Positions 9,456 to 17,453 of a DNA stretch of 64,000 bases are shown here, piece by piece. The first letter of the stretch is position 1. Each line of letters begins with the position of its first letter. Location: contig NZ_CP101833.1 in assembly GCF_024498355.1 (NCBI RefSeq), positions 1,779,001 through 1,843,000 on the forward strand, given 5' to 3'. The position numbers and the translations under genes are program-made. This DNA is from Bacillus pumilus (GTDB lineage: Bacteria > Bacillota > Bacilli > Bacillales > Bacillaceae). The notes beneath the pieces are model-generated. The model was given only the letters and a program-made list of their open reading frames with translations, was not told the DNA's origin and made no database searches.

Positions 9456-10148
9456 CTAAGGCGATTCAATTGTGGCTGTTTCTTTTGCAAATAATTGCTT
9501 CATTGTTTCCCAGGCGGTGTCGAGTTGTTCATGAAGGCCAAATAAGCCTGAGGTGCCGATGATGTAGATCTCATTTCCAGCCTCAGCAAGGAGGCGGAAG
9601 GTGTTTTCATTACAAGAGCCGTCTACTTCGATTGAAAACGAGTATCCTCCCTTCTCTTTTACATCCTTCACCTCTTTGATTTTCTGAAGCATTTCTTGAA
9701 TAAAAGGCTGTCCGGCAAAGCCTGGATCGATCGTCATGATCGTCACTCGGTCTATTAAATGAATAAAAGCATCTAACGCCGCAACTGGTGTGGCAGGATT
9801 TAAGACAAAGCCGACCTCACACTCTCTTTGGTGGATATGCCGGATGATTCGAAAGACGTCTTTTTGCACGACTTCTGGGTGTAAACAAATCATGGTTGCG
9901 CCTGCATCAATACATGCATCGATTAAAAATTCCTGGGGGTGTTCGGCCATAAGATGAACATCAATCGGTACATCTGTCAGTTTCCGAAGCTGTTCAATGA
10001 AAAAGGGTGATAAGGTGATATTCTTCACGTAATGACCATCCATGATGTCGACATGATACCGATTTGCTCTCGTGTTAAGAAGATGAATTTGTTCACGGAA
10101 GTGTGTTAAATCCATGCACATCAGTGAAGGTGAAAAAATGGCTGTCAT
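9456..10148 (-). CDS. Allulose-6-phosphate / ribulose-phosphate 3-epimerase family protein
   Basis: TIM-barrel ketose-phosphate 3-epimerase of 230 aa. The sequence is closer to E. coli AlsE (D-allulose-6-phosphate 3-epimerase) than to housekeeping Rpe: SPSLMCMDL at the N-terminus, YHVDIMDGHYVKNITLSPFF, DVHLMAEHP, TIDPGFAGQPFI and EVDGSCNENT with IGTSGLFG at the phosphate-binding end. The conserved metal and catalytic His and Asp residues are in place. AGGAGG precedes the ATG. It is the last gene of an operon with IIC, IIB and a PRD regulator, 18 nt after IIC, so it most likely acts on the phosphosugar made by that PTS. The substrate could be allulose-6-phosphate (giving fructose-6-phosphate directly) or a pentulose phosphate; sequence alone does not decide. 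Confidence 0.8.
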   Translation of the reverse strand: MTAIFSPSLMCMDLTHFREQIHLLNTRANRYHVDIMDGHYVKNITLSPFFIEQLRKLTDVPIDVHLMAEHPQEFLIDACIDAGATMICLHPEVVQKDVFRIIRHIHQRECEVGFVLNPATPVAALDAFIHLIDRVTIMTIDPGFAGQPFIQEMLQKIKEVKDVKEKGGYSFSIEVDGSCNENTFRLLAEAGNEIYIIGTSGLFGLHEQLDTAWETMKQLFAKETATIESP

Positions 10149-10166
10149 TCTCAGCCTCCTCCTTTT

Positions 10167-11429
10167 TTAAAGATGAAATAAAAACTTGATCATTCCAATC
10201 AAGATTCCGATGATACCGAAGTCTGTATCTCCAAAAGTTGTCCCTTCAAAGCCAAGAGTTCCTAACACAGGGAGTAAACAAGCAGGTAAGAATGAAAGAA
10301 GTAATCCATTCACAAATGCCCCTGCGACAGCACCTCTCACCCCTCCTGTTGCATTGCCATACACTCCTGCTGTAGCACCGCAAAAAAAGTGCGGGACAAG
10401 ACCAGGGACAATCACAGTTAAACCAAACAAAGGCAAAAGGAAAATGGACAAAATTCCTCCTGCAAAGCTGCATAAAAAACCGATGATGACCGCATTTGGA
10501 GCAAATGGAAAAACGGTTGGCGCATCAAGGGCCGGCTTTGCTCCTTTCACAAAGCGATCGGCAATCCCTTTAAAAGCAGGCACGATTTCACCAATTGCCA
10601 TCCGAACCCCTGCTAAAATAATATATACACCAGCTGCAAAGGTAATGGCCTGGATGAGAATAAAGACGGCGAAATTCGTGCCTCCGCTGATCTGTTCTAT
10701 AAAGGAAATCCCTGCAAACGGTGCGATCGCAAAGAACAGCAAAGCCATTGTGATCGAAATTGCAACAGATGTATCTCTTAGAAAGCCGAGTGATTTAGGC
10801 ACTTGAATGGTCTCTGTAGATTTCTCTGGACGGCCTACCCATTTGCCGATCATTCCCGCTGTAAAATAACCGAAGGTACTGAAGTGGCCGAGCGCGAGAT
10901 CATCGTTTCCGGTGACTTTCCTTGTATAGGGCTGAAGGATAGCGGGTGCAATCACCATAGCTGTACCTAATATGATCGAACCGGTGGTGACAAGGAGCGC
11001 TCCGTGCATTCCGGCTGTTGAGAGAACGACTGCGAGCATCGCAGCCATATATAAGGTATGGTGACCTGTTAAAAAGACGTATTTAAAGGGTGTGAATTTT
11101 GCCAGTAACAGATTGACCAGCATGCCAAAAATCATAATGAGCGCTGTCTGTGTACCGAATTCCTTTTGGGCAATGGCCGCCATGGCATCTGTATTTGGAA
11201 CAACTCCTTGAATGTGAAAGGCTGCTTCAAACATTTTTCGAAAAACACCAAGTGAATCAGACACGACTGTGGCGCCGGCTCCTAATATTAAGAATCCCAT
11301 GGTTGTTTTCAAGGTGCCTGACACGGTATCTGCGGCTGATTTTTTCTGCAAAAGTAAACCGGCTAGTGCAAACAAACCGATGAGAATTGCAGGCGTGCCC
11401 AATATATCGTTCATGATCAGTTCTATCAT
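10167..11429 (-). CDS. PTS ascorbate-family transporter subunit IIC (UlaA/SgaT-like)
   Basis: Membrane transporter of 420 aa with about ten hydrophobic segments, in the UlaA/SgaT family (AG superfamily of PTS permeases): NDILGTPAILIGLFALAGLL at the start, TTMGFLILGAGATVV, FLTGHHTLYMAAML, and PHFFCGATAGVYGN with GGVRGAVAGAFVNG near residues 345-370. It translocates and, with IIB, phosphorylates a sugar or sugar acid. At 420 aa it is slightly shorter than enterobacterial UlaA. An AAGGGGG site precedes the ATG. It sits between IIB (25-nt gap) and the epimerase. The substrate is unknown; ascorbate itself is unlikely because the ula decarboxylase, lactonase and isomerase genes are missing. Confidence 0.85.
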   Translation of the reverse strand: MIELIMNDILGTPAILIGLFALAGLLLQKKSAADTVSGTLKTTMGFLILGAGATVVSDSLGVFRKMFEAAFHIQGVVPNTDAMAAIAQKEFGTQTALIMIFGMLVNLLLAKFTPFKYVFLTGHHTLYMAAMLAVVLSTAGMHGALLVTTGSIILGTAMVIAPAILQPYTRKVTGNDDLALGHFSTFGYFTAGMIGKWVGRPEKSTETIQVPKSLGFLRDTSVAISITMALLFFAIAPFAGISFIEQISGGTNFAVFILIQAITFAAGVYIILAGVRMAIGEIVPAFKGIADRFVKGAKPALDAPTVFPFAPNAVIIGFLCSFAGGILSIFLLPLFGLTVIVPGLVPHFFCGATAGVYGNATGGVRGAVAGAFVNGLLLSFLPACLLPVLGTLGFEGTTFGDTDFGIIGILIGMIKFLFHL

Positions 11430-11454
11430 GATGTGAATCCCCCTTTTTCCTGAC

Positions 11455-11721
11455 TTATATGTGTTTGCGAAGAACGTCTTTAATGGATTCCTGGTCTAAC
11501 AAGTTATTTAATCCAGCAACCTTTCTTGTACCGTCATCCAGTTGATCAATAATGTCTTTTGCTCCGATATACAGATCGGCTTTTTCATTTTTACTTGTAC
11601 TGAGATCGGTATGATCCACTTTAGCTAAAAGGCCTAACTCTTCTAAAGCTTTTTTGACATTCATTTCTACAATAAAGCTGCTTCCTAATCCGTTTCCGCA
11701 CACAACAAGAATTTTTTTCAT
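11455..11721 (-). CDS. PTS ascorbate-family subunit IIB (UlaB-like)
   Basis: Small cytoplasmic phosphocarrier of 88 aa. The phosphorylated Cys lies in the N-terminal loop ILVVCGNGLGSSFIVEMNV, a typical IIB P-loop. It receives phosphate from a IIA domain and passes it to the sugar bound by the IIC next door. No separate IIA gene is present; the regulator directly upstream (15-nt gap) ends in an Ula-like IIA domain that could supply it. Confidence 0.88.
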   Translation of the reverse strand: MKKILVVCGNGLGSSFIVEMNVKKALEELGLLAKVDHTDLSTSKNEKADLYIGAKDIIDQLDDGTRKVAGLNNLLDQESIKDVLRKHI

Positions 11722-11736
11722 TCTCTTTTTCCCCCT

Positions 11737-13809
11737 TTATACTTGTGAAAATTGATCAATTAGTTCTTGAATCGATGCTAATTCCTCTGCTTCAATTAAT
11801 TGTTGGATTCGTTTTTCATCACTTAGCAGCATGGTCAGCTGTTTGAGTGCTTTCAGGTGAGTCATACTGTCAATGGCAGCTAGCACAATGACGAGCCGAA
11901 CCTGCTTTTTTTCATCCTTTGAAAAGTAAACAGGCTGTTTGAATGACATGAGTGACATGCTTAATGTGTTCACGCCGTCCTCTGGTCTGGCATGCGGAAT
12001 CGCCACTTGTGGTGCAATCACAATATAAGGCCCATTTTGATGAACGGACTGAATCATGGCTTCCACATAACCTCCCTGAATGGCATTTTGATCGAGTAAA
12101 GGCTGCGCTGCTTTTGTGAGGGCCTCTTGCCACGTTTCTGCGGTTTGCTGGAGCTGAATGGTTTCTTCTGTTAATAAATCGTTTAACACTGGTTTCCACC
12201 CTTTCTGATGGGATACATATTCGGGATGAAGCAGCTCCTTAAGATCACGAAGCAGTGCTTTTTCATTTTGTACGATGGTATGCTGCTGAATGATGTTGAA
12301 TAAAACGTCTACCCTTTGCTCATCAAGCCTGGTTTCCCCGCCATCCCCATATTGGAGCAATATTTTTTTCTCATAGGCGGTAAGAATAGGGTGAACGACG
12401 TGAACGGGTTTTCCTTTAAACGAAATCGGTGTTGTTGATACAACAAAGTCGGCATCGATGGATGACAATTCTTCATATGAACGCTTAGATAACAGAGCGC
12501 GTACCTCGATGTAGCCGATTAATTCAAGCAGCTGTGTTTTCAGCATGTGACTTGTGCCAATTCCTTCGCCGCAGACAATGTATACAGAACGCCTCTCAAT
12601 CGGTGAAATCCCTTCTCTTCTCATCCAGCCGCCAAAATGCATCGCAACATACGCAATTTCGTGGTCGCTCATCTTTGAACAGGTCGCCTTTTCTAAATGG
12701 CATGCGACCTTTTGAGTGATTTCAAACACCTCTGGCTGTGCTTTTTTCATCGAATCTGTTAATTCATTGATGATCCCAACGTGATAGATGAGCCTGTAAT
12801 AGGCCGGAATTAAATGCATGGTTAAGTTTTTCTCTAAGGCTTCTGGCTCTTGAAAGGAAATACAAGCATACCGCTGAAAGTCAAATATCATTTGTCTGGC
12901 GATGGTACGAATGAGATGCTCTTCAGGTTTTTTACTTGATGGAAGCTTTTGTTTCTTTGCGCTGAGCCATAGCGTGCTAAGAAAATAGATTTCATCATCA
13001 TGAACATGAAGACTGGTTTCTTTTTGAATCTGTGCCATGAAGCGAATAGCAGCCAAGCATTCATCTGTTTCCTGCAATGTACGCTTTTCTTCGTTTGAAA
13101 GATGCACAGCACGTCCTAGCTTCATCCGCTTGAAGTAGAAAAAGAGATCCAAAGACAGCTGATCCAGCATGTCATCTGCAAACTCGAGCTTAAGTTCTTG
13201 TTCTGAGTGCTGGAGGAGAAGGTGTAACCGCTTATATGAAATAGGGCCCTTTAACCAAAACGAAGGAAACGTTTTTTCGTTTTTGATCATTGTTCGAATG
13301 AAGTGGATATAGGGCTTTAAAGCCAATCGAATCGCTCTTTCGTCACCTGATAAAAAATAGCCGCAGGCTGCCTGATAATGAAGGGTGAGCTGCTGCTTTG
13401 AAAGCGCCTCTTTTAGCTGTTTCATATCTTCAAGCAATGTATTCCGGCTTACCTTTGTCATCTCTATGAAATCATCAATCCTTAAGCGTTTCTCGCTGCA
13501 CGCAATGGATAAGAGCAGAATCGCACGCCTTTCCTTTACACATGGTTCATAATCATGACCGACGAGAATGGTGTCTGCTTTTTTCAGAATCGCTTCTTTC
13601 TCACTTGGATTTAAATAGTAGCCAAACTGTTCTTTTCGCTGAACACGGCTAAGCTGATGTGTTTCGAGCCAGTTATTCATTCGTTTGATGTCGGAGTAGA
13701 CGGTTCGAGTAGAGACATTCAGTCGATTCTGTAAGTCTTCGATTGATAGATAAGATGTCGTGTGAAGCAGCATCGATAATAAAGTGGTGCCCCTTTTGGT
13801 TAAATACAG
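11737..13809 (-). CDS. PRD-containing transcriptional regulator with IIB-like and IIA domains (BglG/MtlR type)
   Basis: Multidomain PTS-controlled activator, 690 aa from the proposed start. The order is an N-terminal HTH (SIEDLQNRLNVSTRTVYSDI), a second HTH-like Mga region, two PRD domains (about residues 200-400, with conserved His in CHLEKAT and VAMHFGGW), a GatB-like IIB domain (VYIVCGEGIGTSHML) and a C-terminal IIA domain whose active His is in VAIPHARPEDGV, the Ula-type motif. The ATG at 13773 has no ribosome site. An in-frame CTG at 13809 lies 8 nt after GGGAGGG and adds the family-like N-terminus LYLTKRGTTLLS, so I place the start there. It is the first gene of an operon with IIB, IIC and the epimerase. 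The IIA domain probably also serves as the operon's transport IIA. Confidence 0.82.
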   Translation of the reverse strand: MYLTKRGTTLLSMLLHTTSYLSIEDLQNRLNVSTRTVYSDIKRMNNWLETHQLSRVQRKEQFGYYLNPSEKEAILKKADTILVGHDYEPCVKERRAILLLSIACSEKRLRIDDFIEMTKVSRNTLLEDMKQLKEALSKQQLTLHYQAACGYFLSGDERAIRLALKPYIHFIRTMIKNEKTFPSFWLKGPISYKRLHLLLQHSEQELKLEFADDMLDQLSLDLFFYFKRMKLGRAVHLSNEEKRTLQETDECLAAIRFMAQIQKETSLHVHDDEIYFLSTLWLSAKKQKLPSSKKPEEHLIRTIARQMIFDFQRYACISFQEPEALEKNLTMHLIPAYYRLIYHVGIINELTDSMKKAQPEVFEITQKVACHLEKATCSKMSDHEIAYVAMHFGGWMRREGISPIERRSVYIVCGEGIGTSHMLKTQLLELIGYIEVRALLSKRSYEELSSIDADFVVSTTPISFKGKPVHVVHPILTAYEKKILLQYGDGGETRLDEQRVDVLFNIIQQHTIVQNEKALLRDLKELLHPEYVSHQKGWKPVLNDLLTEETIQLQQTAETWQEALTKAAQPLLDQNAIQGGYVEAMIQSVHQNGPYIVIAPQVAIPHARPEDGVNTLSMSLMSFKQPVYFSKDEKKQVRLVIVLAAIDSMTHLKALKQLTMLLSDEKRIQQLIEAEELASIQELIDQFSQV

Positions 13810-13925
13810 ATGGAATCCCTCCCTTCTTCCCTTTGGTTATAAGTTTAATCAACTGACTGGCGGCAAAGAAGTCCAAATGTCTTCAGCTTTTGATGTGCAG
13901 CTTTTGGGTTCCCATTTTTTCCATA

Positions 13926-13954
13926 AGAAAAAGCACACCCGCATGAGTGTGCTT
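13926..13954 (-). terminator. Terminator of the MarR gene
   Basis: On the minus strand, stem AAGCACAC/GTGTGCTT followed by T-rich TTTTTC, starting 3 nt past the stop codon. Confidence 0.8.
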
Positions 13955-13956
13955 TG

Positions 13957-14427
13957 TTACGATTTAGATTTGAGCAGTTGGAGTTCTTGATCCATGATAT
14001 GAGCTGTTTCGGAAATAAATTGAATGATGAGATCTAATTCTTCGGGCTTGTACTCATTTGTCAGTTCTTTGGTTGAAGCTGATAAAGATCGGAAAAGTTG
14101 TTTCACCTGTGATTTCCCCGCAGTCAGTGGAACAATGATGACCCTTCGCTTGTCTTTTGGGTCCTTCTCCCTTTTGGCGTAGCCTGCTTTTTCAAGCCGG
14201 TCAATAAGAGCCGTGACGGCACCTGAGCTAAGACCTGTTTTTTCACTTAATTCGCCTGCTGTGAGTGGTCCCAGTTCGTTTAATAAATCGGCTGATTTGA
14301 GATCTGTTGGGAAAAGGCCGAGCGATTGAGCGGCCGCTTGGTGGAACAAAACCGTTCGTGTGGCAAGTCGCCTCATCGTATGAATCATCAGGTCTGCTCT
14401 GTCTTCAGCCCCGTTCTTTATTGACAA
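13957..14427 (-). CDS. MarR-family transcriptional regulator
   Basis: Winged-helix repressor of 156 aa. The wHTH runs from about residue 50 (LLNELGPLTAGELSEKTGLS) to the wing with the basic beta-hairpin KREKDPKDKRRVIIVPLT, the MarR hallmark. The start is TTG at 14427, preceded at 8 nt by GGGAGG. It is divergent from the multidrug exporter at 14547, with a perfect palindrome between them, so it most likely represses both itself and the exporter and is released by a toxic ligand. Confidence 0.88.
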   Translation of the reverse strand: MSIKNGAEDRADLMIHTMRRLATRTVLFHQAAAQSLGLFPTDLKSADLLNELGPLTAGELSEKTGLSSGAVTALIDRLEKAGYAKREKDPKDKRRVIIVPLTAGKSQVKQLFRSLSASTKELTNEYKPEELDLIIQFISETAHIMDQELQLLKSKS

Positions 14428-14451
14428 CTTGTTCTCCTCCCTTTAAAATCA

Positions 14452-14476
14452 ATTTATCTTGATCATCAAGATAAAT
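14452..14476. promoter_or_regulatory. Perfect 25-bp palindrome, predicted MarR operator
   Basis: ATTTATCTTGAT and its exact reverse complement ATCAAGATAAAT are separated by one base. It lies in the 119-bp gap between the MarR gene and the exporter, 24 nt from the MarR start. The size and symmetry fit a MarR dimer site. Confidence 0.8.
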
Positions 14477-14546
14477 GTTCTCTTACTTAATGATTAAATT
14501 GATCATAGCAAAAAAAAGAAGAGAACGTAAGCAGGAGGTAAATGAA

Positions 14547-16067
14547 ATGAATACTGTGGATAAAGGCAAGGCATCCACTCGCTTCGTTGTCATCGGTTTG
14601 CTGTTAGGTATTTTTATGGCAGCGATGGACAATACCATTGTCGCAACAGCGATGGGGAGCATCGTAGCAGATTTAGGCAGTTTTGATAAATTTGCTTGGG
14701 TGACCGCTTCTTACATGGTGGCAGTGATGGCCGGAATGCCGATTTATGGAAAGCTTTCTGATATGTATGGTCGAAAGCGTTTTTTTCTGTTTGGACTTAT
14801 TTTCTTTTTAATTGGATCTGCGCTGTGTGGTATTGCACAAACGATGGATCAGCTCATTATTTACCGAGCCATTCAAGGGCTTGGAGGCGGTGCACTGCTT
14901 CCGATCGCATTTACGATTATCTTTGATATCTTCCCGCCTGAAAAGCGCGGAAAAATGTCAGGTATGTTTGGTGCAGTATTTGGTTTATCAAGTGTACTTG
15001 GCCCGCTGTTAGGTGCCATTATTACGGATTCGATCGGCTGGCATTGGGTTTTCTATATTAACGTGCCAATCGGTATCGTCAGTGTGATCTTGATCGCCAG
15101 ATACTATCAGGAATCGCTTGAGCATCGTAAGCAGAAAATCGACTGGTCAGGTGCCATTACTCTTGTCGTTTCAGTTGTAAGCTTGATGTTCGCACTTGAG
15201 CTTGGTGGTAAATCTTATGCTTGGGATTCCGTACAAATCCTAACACTATTTGCTGTATTTGTTGTCTTCGGTACCATCTTTTTTATCGTTGAGCGTAAAG
15301 CTGAGGAACCGATTATTTCATTTTGGATGTTTAAAAATCGTTTATTTGCGACATCTCAAATTTTAGCGTTTTTATATGGCGGGACGTTTATAATTCTTGC
15401 CGTCTTTATCCCTATTTTCGTGCAGGCAGTGTACGGTGAATCTGCGACAAGTGCAGGCTTCATTTTAACTCCGATGATGATAGGGTCCGTCATTGGCAGT
15501 ATGATTGGCGGAACGATGCAGACGAAAGTACCTTTCAGACGCCTTATGACCATTTCTGTGATTTCATTTTTCGCTGGGATGATGCTGCTTGCCAACATGT
15601 CACCAGATACAGCAAGACTCTGGCTCACGCTCTTTATGATGATATCAGGCTTTGGTGTCGGCTTTAGCTTCTCCCTTCTGCCATCTGCTTCAATGAATGA
15701 TCTCTCTCCGCGCTATCGCGGCAGTGCAAACTCAACCAATTCGTTTATGAGATCACTTGGGATGACGTTAGGTGTGACGGTTTTCGGGACGATTCAAACA
15801 AATGTCCTGACGAATCGTTTAGCAGATGCCTTCAGCGGAATGAAAGGAGCCCCTTCTCAAATTGGCGATCCGCAAGCCATTTTCCAAGAGGGTGCCCGCT
15901 CACAAATTCCGCCTGATATTTTAAATAAAGTCATCGATGCGATGTCACAAAGTATTACGTACGTATTTATGATTGCTTTATTCCCGATTGCACTTGCGGC
16001 GATTACGGTCGTATTTATGGGGAATGCACGAGTACGCACATCAAACGAAATGAAAGAAAGTGAATAA
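14547..16067 (+). CDS. MFS multidrug exporter, DHA2 (14-TM) family
   Basis: Drug/proton antiporter of 506 aa. About 14 hydrophobic segments are visible. Family motifs are DNTIVATAMGSIVADL (motif D1 region near TM1), GKLSDMYGRKRFFL (motif A after TM2), IYRAIQGLGGGALLP (motif B) and LGPLLGAIITDSIGWHWVFYINVPIG (motif C, TM5), which together mark EmrB/QacA/Bmr3-type exporters. The start is ATG 14547, 8 nt after AGGAGG; the longer frame upstream has no ribosome site and runs through the operator. It is regulated by the divergent MarR gene. Substrates cannot be read from sequence. Confidence 0.9.
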   Translation: MNTVDKGKASTRFVVIGLLLGIFMAAMDNTIVATAMGSIVADLGSFDKFAWVTASYMVAVMAGMPIYGKLSDMYGRKRFFLFGLIFFLIGSALCGIAQTMDQLIIYRAIQGLGGGALLPIAFTIIFDIFPPEKRGKMSGMFGAVFGLSSVLGPLLGAIITDSIGWHWVFYINVPIGIVSVILIARYYQESLEHRKQKIDWSGAITLVVSVVSLMFALELGGKSYAWDSVQILTLFAVFVVFGTIFFIVERKAEEPIISFWMFKNRLFATSQILAFLYGGTFIILAVFIPIFVQAVYGESATSAGFILTPMMIGSVIGSMIGGTMQTKVPFRRLMTISVISFFAGMMLLANMSPDTARLWLTLFMMISGFGVGFSFSLLPSASMNDLSPRYRGSANSTNSFMRSLGMTLGVTVFGTIQTNVLTNRLADAFSGMKGAPSQIGDPQAIFQEGARSQIPPDILNKVIDAMSQSITYVFMIALFPIALAAITVVFMGNARVRTSNEMKESE

Positions 16068-16071
16068 TGTG

Positions 16072-16104
16072 AAAAAGCAGAGCGATGGTGGCTCTGCTTT
16101 TTTT
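16072..16104. terminator. Bidirectional terminator
   Basis: Stem AAAGCAGAGC/GCTCTGCTTT with a 7-nt loop and T runs on both strands. It serves the exporter (+) and the aldolase operon (-). Confidence 0.9.
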
Positions 16105-16108
16105 CGTC

Positions 16109-16978
16109 TCATTGATATAAAAGATGGGCTTTGCCTTCACTGCCAACGATCCGTATTTTAGATGTGACCATGTCCTTTGCTGCTTGTTTTGCTTTTTGTA
16201 AATACATACGCGGATCTAAGCTTTCGGGTTCGTTTGAGAAATGATCACGAATGGCTTCGGAGTAGGCGTTTTTTAGTTCAGTTGAGACATTGACCTTAGC
16301 CATACCAAGTGTGACACATCTTCTGACATCCTCTTCTGGTACAGCTGAACCTCCGTGCAGGACAAGTGGTACATTGACAAGCGCTGCAATTTGTTCAATG
16401 CGGTCAAAATCAATATCCGGTACCCCTTTATAAATGCCGTGGGCGGTGCCGATCGCAGGCGCTAAAGTGGGTACCCCTGTTTCTTCTATAAATTGACGGC
16501 ACTCTGATGGAATGGCTTTTTCAGCATCCTTTTCATCTACCACGATGTCATCTTCTACGCCGCCTACCTTGCCTAGCTCGGCTTCTACATTCACACCTAC
16601 TTTTAATGCAAGATCAACCACTTCTTTTGTGCGGCGTACATTTTCTTCATACGAATGCATCGATGCATCGATCATAACGGATGTATAACCCGCCCTGATA
16701 CAGGTGAGAATCACATCAAAGTCAGTACAATGATCCAGGTGAAGACCGATTGGGATTTGATATTGGTCAGCTGCCGCCTTCACTGTATCTGCAATGGCTT
16801 TTGCTCCAAGAGATTGAACCGTTCCGACCGTCGTTTGCAAAATCACAGGTGACTTTAATTCAGCTGCCGTTTCGAGCACCCAATAAATACTGTCAAAGGA
16901 GTGCACATTGAATGCGACAATTCCGTATTTTTCTTTTTTTGCAGCTTCAAGCATCGGTGTTGTTGAAAGTAAAGGCAT
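16109..16978 (-). CDS. Class II ketose-bisphosphate aldolase (GatY/FbaA family)
   Basis: Zn-dependent aldolase of 289 aa that cleaves tagatose- or fructose-1,6-bisphosphate to two triose phosphates. Zinc and catalytic residues are visible: GLHLDHCTDFD (Asp and His near residue 82), VEAELGKVGG, the His of IGTAHGIYKG and LVLHGGSAV. The start is ATG 16978, 2 nt after the IIA stop and following AGAGGA; the in-frame TTG at 16984 overlaps the IIA gene. It is the last gene of the PTS-kinase operon. Because the cell's housekeeping fructose-bisphosphate aldolase lies elsewhere, a dedicated sugar such as tagatose is the likely substrate. Confidence 0.85.
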   Translation of the reverse strand: MPLLSTTPMLEAAKKEKYGIVAFNVHSFDSIYWVLETAAELKSPVILQTTVGTVQSLGAKAIADTVKAAADQYQIPIGLHLDHCTDFDVILTCIRAGYTSVMIDASMHSYEENVRRTKEVVDLALKVGVNVEAELGKVGGVEDDIVVDEKDAEKAIPSECRQFIEETGVPTLAPAIGTAHGIYKGVPDIDFDRIEQIAALVNVPLVLHGGSAVPEEDVRRCVTLGMAKVNVSTELKNAYSEAIRDHFSNEPESLDPRMYLQKAKQAAKDMVTSKIRIVGSEGKAHLLYQ

Positions 16979-16980
16979 GG

Positions 16981-17439
16981 TCAAACATCCTCTCTAGTCA
17001 AAATTTCTGTTTTTAATACAGCGAGCATTTCTTCATTTGTTCTTGTTTCGAGCAGCTTTTGACGTTTCGCTTCATCCATTAAGCCTCGTGAAAGGGCAGA
17101 AAGTGCTTTTAAATGAGTGGTCCCTGCTTCATTTTTTGGGATCAGTAAGGATAAGAAGAAAAAGCAAGGCTTTCCATCAAAAGCGTCCCATTCAATTCCG
17201 GTTTCGGTGCGGACGATCACTAGTGCTGGTTTCGTGATGGCGTCTGTCTGTGTATGCGGAATGGCAAATCCATCTTGAAAGCCTGTTGTACTAAGAGCTT
17301 CCCTTTCAACTAAGCCTTCTTTGACATCCTCTGGCGATGTGCAAATACCTGCTTTGCAGGCAATGTCAGCAATGGCTGCGAAAACGCCTGCCTGTGAAGA
17401 AGCTGTTTCATGAAGATTCATATAAATATGTTCCATCAT
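16981..17439 (-). CDS. PTS fructose-family subunit IIA
   Basis: Phosphocarrier of 152 aa, PTS EIIA type 2 domain. The phosphorylated His is in GFAIPHTQTDAITKPA, and LSLLIPKNEAGTTHLKALSALS is the conserved second half. It receives phosphate from HPr and hands it to the IIB domain of the protein encoded next (15 nt upstream). The aldolase starts 2 nt after its stop, so the two are translated in tandem. Confidence 0.88.
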   Translation of the reverse strand: MMEHIYMNLHETASSQAGVFAAIADIACKAGICTSPEDVKEGLVEREALSTTGFQDGFAIPHTQTDAITKPALVIVRTETGIEWDAFDGKPCFFFLSLLIPKNEAGTTHLKALSALSRGLMDEAKRQKLLETRTNEEMLAVLKTEILTREDV

Positions 17440-17453
17440 TTCTCTTCCCCCTA

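Noticed and set aside
10186..10806. Rightward 206-aa open frame antisense to the PTS IIC gene
   Set aside because: It mirrors the Gly/Ala-rich IIC codons, has a Pro/Lys-rich composition with no domain, and no ribosome site; the leftward IIC is clearly real.
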